A DNA stretch of 30,331 bases from Priapulus caudatus (lineage: Eukaryota > Priapulida > Priapulimorpha > Priapulimorphida > Priapulidae): the NCBI RefSeq assembly GCF_000485595.1, contig NW_014577182.1:18590-48920 (forward strand), given 5' to 3'. Under the pieces are notes generated by a model. The model was not told the DNA's origin, searched no databases, and saw only the letters and a list, made by a program, of their open reading frames with translations. The position numbers and the translations under genes were made by a program. Positions 18,700-29,202 of the stretch are shown one piece after another. Numbering within the stretch: position 1 is the stretch's first letter; each line of letters starts with the position of its first letter.

Positions 18700-19915
18700 C
18701 TCCCTTACGCTAGCTTGAACGTTCACGGCAGATTCCGCAACAGTGAGAGCGTCGCATGCTGGTTGCCACGTCGATTCCCTCGTGCTAGCCGTGGGTATTC
18801 GCCGGGAAATGCTTTGCTCGACATGGCGTTTCTTCCCGAAGCGGCCAACGTTCCGCGAGCATAGTCCGAACCACCGTAAGGTTTGAGGTCGTCGACGCGC
18901 TGACCACACTAGGTGGGTCAGTCTCCTCAGGCGCTGCACCCAGCAAGCGTCCCTATGCCTCCGTGTATACTAGGAGGACGGACCTTGCCAGGGAGTGCCC
19001 GAGCTTTCCCAGGAGGCAGGGCCCGTAGTATGCCAACACCGGTGCCCGGCGGAAAGGCTTGGGGCCGGTTGTGAGCACGTGTCATAATTCCGATTCTGCC
19101 TGCTCCGCCGCTGCTTCCAATTGCGCTAGCCGCGCGGTGCTTGATGCGGGCTGCACGAATGGAGCTGTCCGCCAATCAAACATACTCTAACGGGCAAGCC
19201 GGATCTCCAGTTCCCGGGTAAGCAGTCGAAACATGAGGTCGCACCGCGCTCCGACTACGACCGAACACTCATGAGGTTTCGAACTCGCCCCCGTAAACTC
19301 TCCTGAGGTGTCTACGGTACGCTGCATCAGAAGGAGGTGTTACGTCCAGTCGTTTTTCTGGGCGGCGACGCCCTTTTGCGTCTTAGCGCAAAGTGTTCCG
19401 CACTTCCCGGCACCATCGTTCACCATCCCGGCGAGAGCTCCATGCCACGTAGAGTGTTGGCAGGACTCCGAGCGAAGTGGTTTAGCGAGTTCCGACGGTG
19501 TCCCGTCATCCTCCCGCCGTGGAGGAGCTTCAGAATTGTTCCTCCGCGCAGGGCGCGGAGCTATGAGGAGGAATCTTGCGATGTCTGCTGAGCGTACCGC
19601 CGGGTCTACGTCTGAAGGAGTCAAGTCTCCGCGTACTCCTAGCACGGGTCCGCAGTCGCTCATCCAGTACTTTTTCCTCCCAAGACTCATCGGCCACGCA
19701 ACAGAGTACGGAGCTAAGTCACGTACTCCTCGCCTTCAGCGGCGGACAGAGCCCCGATGGTTGAGTTCTTCCTCTTGCCATTCGCTGCACTCGCTCGTCG
19801 CGCGTCCAGCGACAGAGCGTTTCTTCAGCAATCGGCCTCGGCTCGTGGCTGCACCCGTGTCAAGCCGAGGGCTGCGAGAACACATGTCCTTAGTCCTCGC
19901 GACTTTTACCGCGGA
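18700..19915 (-). pseudogene. Copy 2 integrase-region remnants
   Basis: Plus positions 18700-19355 match 6800-7440 (C-terminal integrase with GPY/F and the Glu-containing part). Positions 19361-19915 match about 7820-8300 (zinc-binding module and the linker after RNase H). The segment with the first two catalytic Asp residues is missing, so no integrase could be made. Confidence 0.7.
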
Positions 19916-19929
19916 TACGCCGCCACTTT

Positions 19930-21120
19930 TACACGAGGATGGCCGGCCCAATGGCCATGCGTCGCAAACTGCCCGGCTCTGGATGCCTGCATCATCTCCG
20001 CCTCGGTGTCGGCCGTGGGGACTCGCGGAAGGGTGCGGGTCAAGCCCCGAGTTCCTCCCGGATTAAATCCCGCACCAAGCTGTGCATGAGACCCCGGAGG
20101 ATCTTCGGTTGCAAAGCGCCTATCTCTCATTCGCCGCTGTGGTCGCAAGCGACTTCCTCTCGTCGGTTCTGCCCGGATACTGCCCCGGATCCGGTGGCGA
20201 GCTACCACCCGTAACGTCGGATCGGCGAGATACTCGCCTGGCCTGGCCGAGGCCATGATGGACTCGTACTGATCGCTGCCCGCGCTGAACGCCTTCTGCT
20301 GGTGGGCCGCCGTCGTTTTCCATTATAGTATACCTTCTGGCCCCGTCGGTGACCGAACGGAGGAGATAACGAACGGGCCGCGACGCTGCAGCTCCTCCTG
20401 GCTTATGCTACCTTCGGACCCGGCCTGCACGTAGCATGGTGCAGGGCTCCTGGGCGAACATCCGACATGTCTCTCCATGAACGCTTCCTGCCGCTCATCC
20501 AAACGGAGGTGACGCTCCAACTCCGATCCGCAGCGGCTGCAGACGTTCATGTAAGTGCTTGCCTGATGTTCCTCCTCGGTGGCCCCGGGACTGCCAATCA
20601 ATAATACGCACGCCGACGCTGGATAGTTCGAGACAGCGCCCGGCTAGCTGCGGGCAGCCCTCTCACGTGGTCCCCATCCGTTGTGGTGTGCTACCACTCG
20701 AACTGGCCGAGAACGCTTCCAGCGTGTACGTCGCCCTTGGCCCTTGTAGATTCGTACGGCTTAAGGCGTTCCTTCGGCTGCGGGAGCCGGGCGTGCTGAA
20801 TCGCTGCTCCACTCAGCTGTCGTGCGTCGTCTGCTCGTAGCCGAGGAGCCGGGCTTGATTACTTGCGCCGCTTCATGATTGGGGTTGAAGTGACCACTGT
20901 CCGTCCCGTCTGACTTGGGGGGGGGGGGGGCGGACGTTCGTGCTTCCACCAGGAAGGGGGCGTGCCCACGACGGCGCGACCGAACGGCAGACGTTTCACT
21001 GCAGGAGGCACAGCACACATGCTCCGCTTACAGTGACGACGGAGTATGCAGACGAAAGTTGCTCTTCGACTTCACCCCGACGACTCTCACCTGCATTTGC
21101 ACGAGTAGGCACATGGGCAT
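19930..21120 (-). pseudogene. Copy 2 gag remnant
   Basis: Matches copy 1 from the zinc-knuckle region (10735 onward) through the capsid part to the gag start near 12661. It contains no equivalent of the 11181-11891 insert, so it gives the continuous gag structure. Many indels and a run of 14 G (about 20918-20931) break the frame. Confidence 0.7.
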
Positions 21121-21423
21121 AAGTCCGCTATCTTTCCAGGCTATGGGTGGTGTACTAAAGCACGCGTTCCCCCCGACCTACGTATAGGTATGGGTAAGCT
21201 GACGGGCAACTGCGCAAAGCGAAACCAGGAACTACGGGGGACCTACGGCAACTCGAGCTTACACGTGGCGCGAAAACGTGAGGTATGGTAGAGCTGATGG
21301 CGATGCACAAGCGAAAGACCCAGTGATCGACCGTTAGAGTGCTTATTTCCTACTCTATACTTACAGGCACGTTTGCCTTTGTGGATCTCTCGGACGATTA
21401 AACGGTCTACGCGAGTGTACACA

Positions 21424-21440
21424 TCCTGGTACGGCACCAA
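21424..21440 (-). promoter_or_regulatory. Primer-binding site of copy 2
   Basis: Matches the copy 1 site with one base missing, next to the LTR terminus. It confirms that LTR 3 is a 5' LTR. Confidence 0.7.
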
Positions 21441-21441
21441 A

Positions 21442-22327
21442 TGATACGTTTTTCACGCGTTAGCGTGGACTTCCTACTGTTACGACCCACTGATTGTTAC
21501 AACGTCGCACAAGAAAGCAAACAACACAATCAAAATGACAGTGGTTTACGTGCCGGAATAGGTCGGCGGCTTTTCATTCGCGCTCCGGTCAACCGAGCCA
21601 GAGTGGGCATAAGACGAGTAGCAATATTCCTCGGCAGCGTAAGGCTGAGATATAGCTAACAAGAGACAACGAAGGCGCAAGGCCTTACCAAAAACGATCG
21701 CTCTGTAGAGAGCGGGGCAAAGTCGTGCAGAGCTCGCTGGATGCTTCGTGCTGTATCTTGCGTTGTGGCTTCCTCTCACGACGATTCGCTCTGTGATTGT
21801 CTGCCTCGGTTCACGGGAGCCTGCCGTGAACTGAACTGAAACTCAACTGCTGTCGATGACTTGCTAACCCAACTGAGGCTGCTCTGGGGAGCACGGTATT
21901 TATACGGCTCAGAGCAGGCAGCGTCCCGGCACACACGTGACACGCCCGTCGGCTTCAGGCCCAGCCGTGTCACGTAAGTCAGCTTCAGACGTGACCCGCA
22001 CGCTGCTTTAGACGTGACTCGCACGCCGCTTTAGACGTGACACGTGGGTCAGCTTCACCCGTGACAAGCACGTCGGCTTCGGACGTGACGTACGCCGGCT
22101 TCACCGGGACGCCCGTCGGCTTCGGACGTGACGCACGTCGGCTTCGGACGTGACGCACGTCGGATTCACCGTGACCGGTCCGTCGGCTTCGGACACGCTC
22201 GTGGCCAGCACGTGCATTCGTCCTTCCATGCGGGGGTGAGCCCCCTCACATCCCCGGGGATGCTGGGACGTGCCGCCGAGAGCAGAACGCGGGGATGTGA
22301 TGCTGCGGCAGACCGAAATTCGTTACA
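21442..22327 (-). repeat. Family A LTR no. 3 (5' LTR of copy 2)
   Basis: An 886 bp LTR that begins TGATACG (TGTAACG with changes) and ends CGTTACA. It has the longest U3 repeat array (about 21925-22195) and a TATA box at 21897-21904. The AATAAA position reads AATGAA. The part left of about 21990 is indel-rich and the part right of it is clean. The right flank is TATATATA. Confidence 0.88.
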
Positions 22328-22554
22328 TATATATATAAATATATGTACAGTTGCAATGATGTCTTAACAAGACGTGATCGTGTGTGCTTAATTTTAAAAC
22401 ATGGTTACCTTTGACACGTGACCATGAGTTATGATGTGCAAGTTAGGTCTGCTTATGGCGGGTTTCAAGAAAACCTTAGAAGCGTGTACACGTGTGCCGC
22501 CTCTGACGTTAATCTGAGTCCTCATAAACCATATAAAACCGTGTAAATAAATAA

Positions 22555-22591
<37 letters not shown>

Positions 22592-22673
22592 TATTTATAT
22601 CTATATATATAAAGACACACTAAAATAAACAAGCTATCATTACCGTAAAATATCAATTAATTAATTAATTTAC
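22328..22673. repeat. Intron remainder with (AAAT)n(AT)n microsatellite
   Basis: The DNA between LTR 3 and GMC exon 4 holds AAAT and AT runs at 22545-22620 and ATTA repeats near 22655. No coding sequence was seen here. Confidence 0.75.
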
Positions 22674-22802
22674 CATAGGGGTTTTCTCCATTCACATCAC
22701 CAACTCTATATCCTATTTCTCGCGCTGCGTCCAGAACCAAAGTCCCAAGTTCCGTGGAGGAGTACCGTGTGACGGTAAGCGGCCCTCCGACACCATGATA
22801 CT
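22674..22802 (-). CDS. GMC oxidoreductase exon 4
   Basis: The acceptor CTTTTAG is followed by AG TAT CAT GGT, completing a Lys codon with exon 3 and giving YHGVGGPLTVTRYSS...LVLDAAREIGYRVGDVNGENPY. The donor is TATG|GTAAAT (GT at 22673-22672). The exon is undamaged and its phase fits exon 3. The following exon is not found in the window. Confidence 0.8.
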
Positions 22803-23151
22803 CTAAAAGTTTATCAATATTACAGATATTTATTCGATGTTATCAAGGGTTATGTGTCTGTAATGCTTGCCCTTTTCACTTTCATTGTATATCTTCCACA
22901 TAAAATATTACGAAAATTACTAGATTTATAAATATTATAAAATCAAATTTGATAAATAATTTTTTCCTGTATCTATCCTATATTAATTCCTATATCCTAA
23001 TAATTTAAGTTTAAAAATATACTGCCAGTTCTATTCTAAACCACATCCAATCCAAAAAAACGAAGTCCTACGATAGTGCTGCCACCTCAAACGAGCGTTC
23101 ACGAGATGTAACAGTAATCTGCACAGCTGCATAAAAGTGATTTAAACGTAC

Positions 23152-23341
23152 TGGAGTTGATCAGATCATGTATCTGCATGTCCTCAGACTTCTTAAAGTA
23201 TGGAAGCTCGTCCTTGGAACTCCATCCCGCTGCTCCCATCTTATCCCATGCGTTGTAGACTTCGGGTGAGCCACGGATATAAACCATAGCGTTGAGGCAA
23301 CTTGTACCTCCAAGAACCTTTCCTTTTGGTCACTTGATTTG
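23152..23341 (-). CDS. GMC oxidoreductase exon 3 (contains TGA)
   Basis: The acceptor ATCCAG|CAA keeps phase 0 with exon 2 and gives QIK-stop-PKGKVLGGTS, so the TGA replaces the conserved Trp before PxGKVLGG. It continues MVYIRGSPEVYNAWDKMG and YFKKSEDMQIHDLINS. The donor is TCCA|GTACGT (GT at 23151-23150), phase 1. An alternative AG just before GAAAGGTT would avoid the stop. Confidence 0.75.
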
Positions 23342-23689
23342 CTGGATGTTTTGAATTTTAAATACACGTTATGCAATATTTTGAATTCTGATTAAAATTA
23401 CATGCGAATTGAACTGATTCACAGATAAAACGGGATTATAGCATATGGGTAATATGTGGACCTGGACATTATCACACTCGGGAAAATTGCTGTTTGTACT
23501 TTTTGCGTTACGCCACATTTTGAAAAAAAAGAAACCTTAATGTCCATTGTAGTTTTCATTGGCACCATATCTTTCAACGATTTTTTTTTCAGATTCACAG
23601 TGAAGCTTTCATTTTACGCACTATGTAATTTTTTTTAAATAAAGAAATTTTAAATAAGGGTCAGTTATGTAATTACGCATAGAAGCTAC

Positions 23690-23897
23690 CTTGTTTTCGC
23701 AGGCATAGCGGGAAAATCTCTGTGGTACTGTCCTATAGTTCCAATCTATCTTCGTGTTTCTCAGTAGTGCACGTGAAGATGGCTTATCTATGTCCTCATT
23801 ACTCTCTGGTTCTCCTCCTGCCTCTACCAGCAGTACCTTGCCATCAGGGTCCTCAGACAGACGGTTAGCGAGCACACATTCTGCTGTCCCTCCTCCC
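23690..23897 (-). CDS. GMC oxidoreductase exon 2 (FAD ADP-binding motif)
   Basis: Encodes GGGTAECVLANRL...VLLVEAGGEPESN...IDWNYRTVPQR. The acceptor AG is at 23899-23898 and the donor is AAG|GTAGCT at 23689-23688. The length of 208 leaves the join to exon 1 one base out of frame. Family members have Gly where this has Glu (TAEC against TAGC). Confidence 0.75.
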
Positions 23898-24073
23898 CTT
23901 ATCAAAATATAACACTTGCACTGATATAGGGACCTAATGTCATAATATCATCCACCCGGCGTTGCTTCCTACTTGCAACAATATAACATAATATAATCAA
24001 ATGCAGTGATCATGTACTATAGTTAAAAATACTTGTATGATATTTTACAAATCATGTTATGCGGTACACTCAC

Positions 24074-24191
24074 CAATAATATAATCGTAGACATCGTCGG
24101 GATCCTCTACGCTGTATGTGACGTTCTGACCGCTTCTTATGTACAACACTGCTGCAACCAACACGACCAGGGAAAGCAGCACCTTCTCCAT
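24074..24191 (-). CDS. GMC oxidoreductase exon 1 (signal peptide)
   Basis: ATG at 24191, chosen because it gives MEKVLLSLVVLVAAVLYIRS, a clear secretion signal or anchor, followed by SVEDPDDVYDYII, the first strand of the FAD-binding fold. The donor is G|GTGAGT (GT at 24073-24072), leaving phase 1. The product would be secreted or membrane-anchored. Confidence 0.8.
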
Positions 24192-27062
24192 CGCAATAAG
24201 CTTCAAGACCAAAGGTGTGACAAACTTGTTTTTTTACTAACCTCAGTAGCAATGAACCAAACAGCCTGCAGTGGGTGTAGAGGATGATTCGCATGCACAA
24301 ATCCAACTTCAATAGGCTGGGCCAATGATTAGCTCTGTAAGACGTTGTTGACTATCAGCTTGCTTTATCATACAAATAATTAAACTACTATCTCACATAA
24401 CATGTGTAAGGCAGTTATGTAAGTTCGTATGTAGCTATATATTTAGGTTACACTGATGTAAGTAGTTCTAATTATTTACAACACGTCGACGTGCTATGAT
24501 GATATGCATAGCGTGAGGACATGCACCGACATGCAAAATGTTGTTCTGAAACTAAATATAATAATTAAATTTAACGTTAGATCAGTTTCTACCAGTATCT
24601 GGTAATTTAATGCGATCTAACACTTTCCTATGTGATTTAGTGTAACAATTAAAATCACATGTCATGTAGTTCCTCGTGGCAGATGGGCGGCCACGTGAGT
24701 AGATCTTTTCATATGATGCATTTGTTTTTGCGCGATCCATTTCCTGAATATTATGTTATACGAATTGATCGCATTCGTATACCATAATAATTTACGTATT
24801 AAGTTTAACAATAATAGGAAATGTTAACTGACATTAATCGTTATATTGCCTTCCCATCGTCATTCAAATGGATTTGTTCGCAAGACTGAATGAGTGGATT
24901 TTGATGAGCCCAATTGTCACGTTCTCAGGTTTTTATTATGGGTTGCGAGCAAAATTATAAGTACGCAAAATGGTTTGTACGTAAACTTGTCACATGTCTA
25001 GTGGCTATTTGTCATATTAGTGACACGGGAAAATCTGTCAGTCCTCCGAAGTAAAGGGTCTGAATTTATTAAAATGAATATTTAAATTATATTATATTTT
25101 ACTTTATTCATGACATGATTATAAAGTTTTTGTAAAAATTTGGCCAATGGCAAACTGAAGCCATGTCTGCACACTTGGGTAAGGGAAGTCGTTGCTAAGG
25201 GAAAGCGTTATAGATAGCATGTAAATGTTTACTCATCGTGATCTGCAAACAGCTACCGAGCAGTACATCCCCTTTTTTGCTTTGAGCAAGAAAGGTAAAA
25301 CATTTGAACATGCGTTGTTCATGCGTGCAGCTAGGCTGTGCTTGCTAGCGTTATCACTTTATCGGTCATCGACATTGGTGTTTCTTGCGAATCTTCGAAT
25401 CTGATGAGCTTGTGAATATGCATGACAGCCGGGGTCATGTACTTGACATGGAATGCGTACCCCTGACTTCAATGGCTTTTATGGTAATTTATTCTGCTGC
25501 GCTGATGTTAAGGAAACTTTTATATCATTGATGCTGACTAGTGTATACTTTGCTTGACGGGGCTGGCTGCATATCGGCATGTGGCTATCTTTTCCCAAAT
25601 GAATCGTCGTTGAAACAAATGAGAATTTTTAGGGACCATGTGCTAGAAGGTAGAACTTTTGGGGCTCTGTCAGGAGACAACGGCAATTTCGTCTACGTCG
25701 CTCCCACTTTGCAGTAAACTTAGAAGATTTACTGCATAACGATTGTGTCAAGACATCCTCTTCCCAATATCGATATTGTCCTGTCGCTTATTGACATTAC
25801 TCTGTTGTTACATTCTCGCACTGTCGCTAACATTATGAAATTAAAAGATTATTAAAATTATTGAAATTTATGAGATTATTTATGAAATTGATGGCACTTT
25901 GGATGTCTTCCTATATTGGGATAGCTGACTTGGTCTAAGCTCAGTAGCTCTTGTGCTAGACTATTAGATGTGCTTGATTCTGGTGTGGTTGTGGTTGTAG
26001 TTATGGTTGTAGTCGTGATCTGTTGCCAATATTTAAGAATGCTTTTAACTTAAAAATGGTTTACTTGCTAAACTTTTTGAGACATGACGGCAACTTCTAC
26101 AGCACCATTGGCCTGAATGTTACCAGGCCCGATGATTCATAGATGAAATGCAATTCTCTGTCCAACATGCTGAACGCCGGAAGAAACTGAACTGCCTGCT
26201 ACTGCTAGCTATGAACGGTTAGAAAACCCCGTTCATGGAAAAGCGTGTTTCAATCTCAACATGAGTCTCCGATGTTGCGTCATTCAGGAGATCTATCTTA
26301 TAGAGCTTGATGTAATAGTCAATAAAAATGGGATGGTTTCAGGCCCCAAAGGTAAATATGACAGACGCTATCAGAGTTCACCGGGAAACGGTCTGTCGTT
26401 ATCTAAAGACATTAGATAGTGACTCGATCCTTTAGTAGACGCCACTAAAGACGTTGTGATCAGTCCTGGCATTTTCATCTTTGATGGATGTGTCATGTCG
26501 AAACTGTCATGCCCTAACCCTAACCTAAAGGTTCGTGTCAACATATCGTTTACAATACATGCGTTTAGATGAGTTACTATTTTACTATCTAGGTATACTT
26601 ATGTGCTTGTTTTTTGGAATTTATCTATAAGTTTTTAATGTACGCTGAAGCACCATTGATATTTGGTGTGGCAAATGCAAATATCGTTACATCCAGTAGT
26701 ATATTGACACTGGCATACAGTAGATATTTTATTCCAAAGTGAATGCACTCTCTGCATTTTCTGCCATAGCTCTCCGATGGCAAGTCATTTCTCTTTAGAA
26801 ATGGGTTGACTTCCTTCTCAGACCTTTCACTCCTTTATCAGTTATAGATTATGTTTTCTATGGGATACCTTGTTGGCATATCGTTATACAACCATGTACG
26901 CGACTTTCCTGTAGCACTCACATGGGCCATCTCGATTCAGGTAGATAGATGAAGGTTTTGCACCTACAGTAGATTTTAGCGACCAATATTACATTTATGC
27001 TATATTGTCAATGGGATATTCATTGGGACATGTTTATGCAACTATGCGCGGGCGAGAAGCAA
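24192..27062. other. Non-coding stretch between GMC gene and solo LTR
   Basis: AT-rich, short open frames only, no recognised exon or RNA. Minor items are two telomere-like CCCTAA units at about 26512-26525, a GTTGTG-rich patch at 25983-26015 and a 20 bp direct repeat CATA(C/T)(T/C)AGATTATT at about 27187-27225. The GMC promoter should lie at about 24200-24400 on the minus strand, but no clear TATA box is seen. Confidence 0.55.
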
Positions 27063-27548
27063 TGTAGTGCGAGTAATGCCGCTCGTTAACAATCATAGAG
27101 AAATATCAGCTTACTCATGTAGTAGACATTGTATGACGGGCTGAAATTGCATGCCGACGCATGATCGAGAACCACTGAGAACCAGGCATACTAGATTATT
27201 CCCGACCAAGCATATCAGATTATTGAACACCACGATCTATGAGGGTGACGATGATACGCGCCCGCCGGAGACATTCCGCTGAAAACAAAGCGAAGACGAG
27301 GACGCATGCGCGCGGTATAAAAGCGGGAATAGAAGGATAAATACGGCGTTGGCGCGCAGCGTAAGCATCTAATCCCCGCGCACACCTACGCTCAGGTGTG
27401 GTTCGAGGTTCTGCCGGTCTGCGGTTATCTGGCGCAATAAAGACACGTCTTGTCCCCCTACGTCAGGTCTTTGCCGTTCGCTATTCGTTCCCGGTTACTC
27501 TCCTACCTTTTCCCCTCACACTTGTGTAGCGTCACGCTATACACTACA
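27063..27548 (+). repeat. Solo LTR of an unrelated retrotransposon
   Basis: The 486 bp segment begins TGTAGTG and ends CACTACA, a perfect 7 bp terminal inverted repeat of TG...CA type. It has TATAAAA at 27316-27322 and AATAAA at 27436-27441, correctly spaced for U3-R-U5. It is more GC-rich than its flanks. No primer-binding site follows and no polypurine tract precedes it, so it looks like a solo LTR left by recombination. The flanking 5-mers (AGCAA and AGATC) do not match, so no target duplication supports it. Confidence 0.7.
27316..27322 (+). promoter_or_regulatory. TATA box in the solo LTR
   Basis: GGTATAAAAGCGGG, 120 bp before an AATAAA. It is the strongest TATA-like promoter in the right third of the window. 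Confidence 0.6.
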
Positions 27549-28390
27549 AGATCTTAATCTGTCAAATATAGTTAGAATTTCCTAAGAGACGTATAATTAT
27601 GTCGCTCAGCAGTGAAGGCTGCGGTGCCTCCCCCCCGGAAGATTGGGAATAGAAGATCAACAAGGATTGTCGTATAGTCAAAATTGTCGTACGGTTGTTG
27701 GTTTCTCATACAGAAAATGTGGCTTTCATAAGTTTCGTAGAACTCTTTTAATTTTAATTTATTTTCGAATTTGGTCAGTGCCTCCTCGACGGTTCTTTTA
27801 GTGTTCGAAATCGGAATCCAAATTTGTTCAAGCATTAACTTGAATTCTGAACTCAAATCCTGAAACCTGATCGTCACTGCATAGCTGCATCGTCTATACG
27901 AGTTGAACTTATATGGGTTTCCACTGTTTCTAGCATGTTCCAGTTATTCGTGGTATTATTCACTAGTGTAGGACGCTCCACTGGTTTGATCGTAATGCAT
28001 CGGCTGATTATGGCAGTTAAAGCACAACCAGCAGAATATTGTGTATATCAGCAACTTTGATGTCAGCAATGTATGGTAATTAAGAAATGATATCCTTATA
28101 TCAAATACATCTGCTATATTACAAGTCAGTAGGAAATGTCCACAAACTATTTTAGCCTTCCATGATTCTGTCAACATGGGTAGAGTCAGCAGTAGCGAAT
28201 AGCAATAACCTATAGATAAGGCTCAAGCATGCAGGCATGCCGTCATGATGTATCAATTTACGTTTTTTTCCACAGCTGCTATAAGTGTTTTCCGGCAGGT
28301 TGTATCCAATTCAAGACAGTAACGTACTGTTGCTTGTTTATCGCGGCCACCACATAGTTCATTCGATTGGTAGAATAATAGATCTATCTG
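27549..28390. other. Unassigned AT-rich stretch
   Basis: A 101-residue open frame on the minus strand (27877-27572) has a lysine/glutamate-rich middle and no family I recognise. It lacks codon-level or neighbour support, so I do not call it as a gene. Confidence 0.45.
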
Positions 28391-28480
28391 GGTTAATTGT
28401 TACTCAACCGTGTTGATTGAAAACGTACAGCTGACGTTTCGCCTCCTATCAGGAGGCTTTCTCAAAGCTGACTGAAGATT
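28391..28480 (-). mobile_element. Possible Penelope-like element terminus
   Basis: The minus strand reads CCTCCTGATAGGAGGCGAAACGTCAGC. The arrangement CTGAT...GGC-GAAACGTC resembles termini of Penelope-like elements, which often carry hammerhead ribozyme motifs. The CTGATAG core differs from the hammerhead CTGANGA, so an active ribozyme is doubtful. GCCTCCT/AGGAGGC (28441-28457) forms a perfect 7 bp hairpin. Confidence 0.35.
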
Positions 28481-28502
28481 ATCAGTTTTGATATTCATAT
28501 AA

Positions 28503-28556
28503 ATCAGGAGCGTATAATGACAAATATATTGTCATTTGTCATTATACGCTCCTGAT
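28503..28556. repeat. Perfect 23 bp inverted repeat, TATCAGGAG type
   Basis: Arms 28503-28525 and 28534-28556 are fully complementary around an 8 nt spacer. The outer sequence ATCAGGAGCGTATAATGAC relates to the 3530-3573 palindrome. A further TATCAGGAG lies at about 28589-28597. It would form a strong hairpin or cruciform. Confidence 0.8.
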
Positions 28557-28827
28557 ATAAATATATATATATATTTATCATATAATAATATCAGGAGTGA
28601 ATAATAGAGAGGAGTATGACAGGCTCGAAACACAAGAATTCAACATTTCAATGCCCTTTTTTACCTATGATTGATTACGTGAAATCCAATAACAATAACA
28701 TCATAACTAGCGCTGAACATCCAACTTGTCCTCACACTTTACTGTGTATCGATACCTCTTCTTATTATGTAGTTATAGCTTCGAACGTCAGAACTCATAA
28801 TGATAACTAGATTTTGCTCCGAGACTC
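28557..28827. other. Short AT-rich spacer
   Basis: Includes an AT palindrome (28553-28582) and a 64-codon open frame without recognisable features. Confidence 0.45.
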
Positions 28828-29015
28828 TATGAGGCACAGAAGAAGCGGGTCGGGCGCGGAGATGGAGAGGAAGTGGGGGAGAAAGAAAGAAGTTGGAAAG
28901 AGAGGTTGGTGAGAGAGACTGGCAGGAGGAGAGACGTAGGAGAGAGAGGGAGGATGGGTGAGAGGTAGGGGAGAGAGAGAGGAGGAGAAAAATAGGTGAG
29001 AGAAGGAGGAGAGAT
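28828..29015. repeat. Polypurine (GA-rich) tract
   Basis: About 190 bp are almost all G or A on the plus strand (GAGAGAGGAGG... patterns). It ends about 40 bp before the glycogenin-like splice acceptor. The strand asymmetry could support triplex (H-DNA) structure. Confidence 0.85.
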
Positions 29016-29054
29016 TCATTTAACAATGCTTCACGGAACCTGTAATATTTGCAG

Positions 29055-29202
29055 CCGCGCTTGAAGACGAAGCCTACGTGACTGCGGCGGAGACAGACGG
29101 AGAGGCGATCGGTGCGCTCGTACTCGGACATTCGCTGCGTCATGCTCAGGTCACCCGCAGACTCGCCTGCATGGTTACCAACAAAGTCTCTATGGAATTC
29201 AG
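29055..29202 (+). CDS. Glycogenin-like exon a
   Basis: The acceptor AATATTTGCAG ends at 29054 and the donor is TTCAG|GTGAGA. Contains GALVLGHSLRHAQVTRRLACMVTNKVS, matching the GALVLG-SL-TTRRLV stretch of glycogenins. Phase 2 at both ends. Confidence 0.85.

Larger units (their letters stand above)
18079..22327 (-). mobile_element. Family A Ty3/gypsy, copy 2 (RT-less, indel-rich)
   Basis: Minus-strand order is 5' LTR (21442-22327), primer-binding site, leader, gag (about 21120-19930), integrase-region pieces (about 19915-18700) and 3' region (about 18700-18079). No 3' LTR is seen before the n at 18078. Relative to copy 1 it jumps at about 19925 from position ~8300 to ~10735, removing protease, RT and most of RNase H. 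At about 19360 it also skips ~380 bp of the integrase core (7440-7820). Small indels every 10-20 bases break all frames, but the right end from about 21990 matches LTR 1 closely. A real deletion derivative carrying uncorrected long-read errors is the simplest explanation. Confidence 0.75.
22674..24191 (-). pseudogene. GMC-family FAD oxidoreductase, N-terminal half (4 exons)
   Basis: Glucose-methanol-choline oxidoreductases oxidise alcohols or sugars with FAD; the extracellular insect glucose dehydrogenase type and choline dehydrogenase are members. Four exons run leftward with matching GT/AG sites: signal peptide and YDYII strand (24191-24074); GGGTAECVLANRLSEDPDGK with KVLLVEAGG (23897-23690); PKGKVLGGTSCLNAMVYIRG through LPYFKKSEDM (23341-23152); YHGVGGPLTV (22802-22674). 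Three faults stand out: exon 2 is one base short for the phase set by exon 1; the GxGxxG motif has Glu for its last Gly; and a TGA sits where the family has Trp in WPxGKVLGG. The C-terminal catalytic half is absent and the next intron contains LTR 3. It is either a decayed paralog or a real gene with sequence errors. Confidence 0.8.

Noticed and set aside
23099-23376. Selenocysteine reading of the TGA in GMC exon 3
   Set aside because: The position is a conserved Trp in the family and one base change (TGG to TGA) explains it; no SECIS element is visible.
26512-26525. Telomere-like CCCTAACCCTAA
   Set aside because: Only two units; expected by chance and no array.
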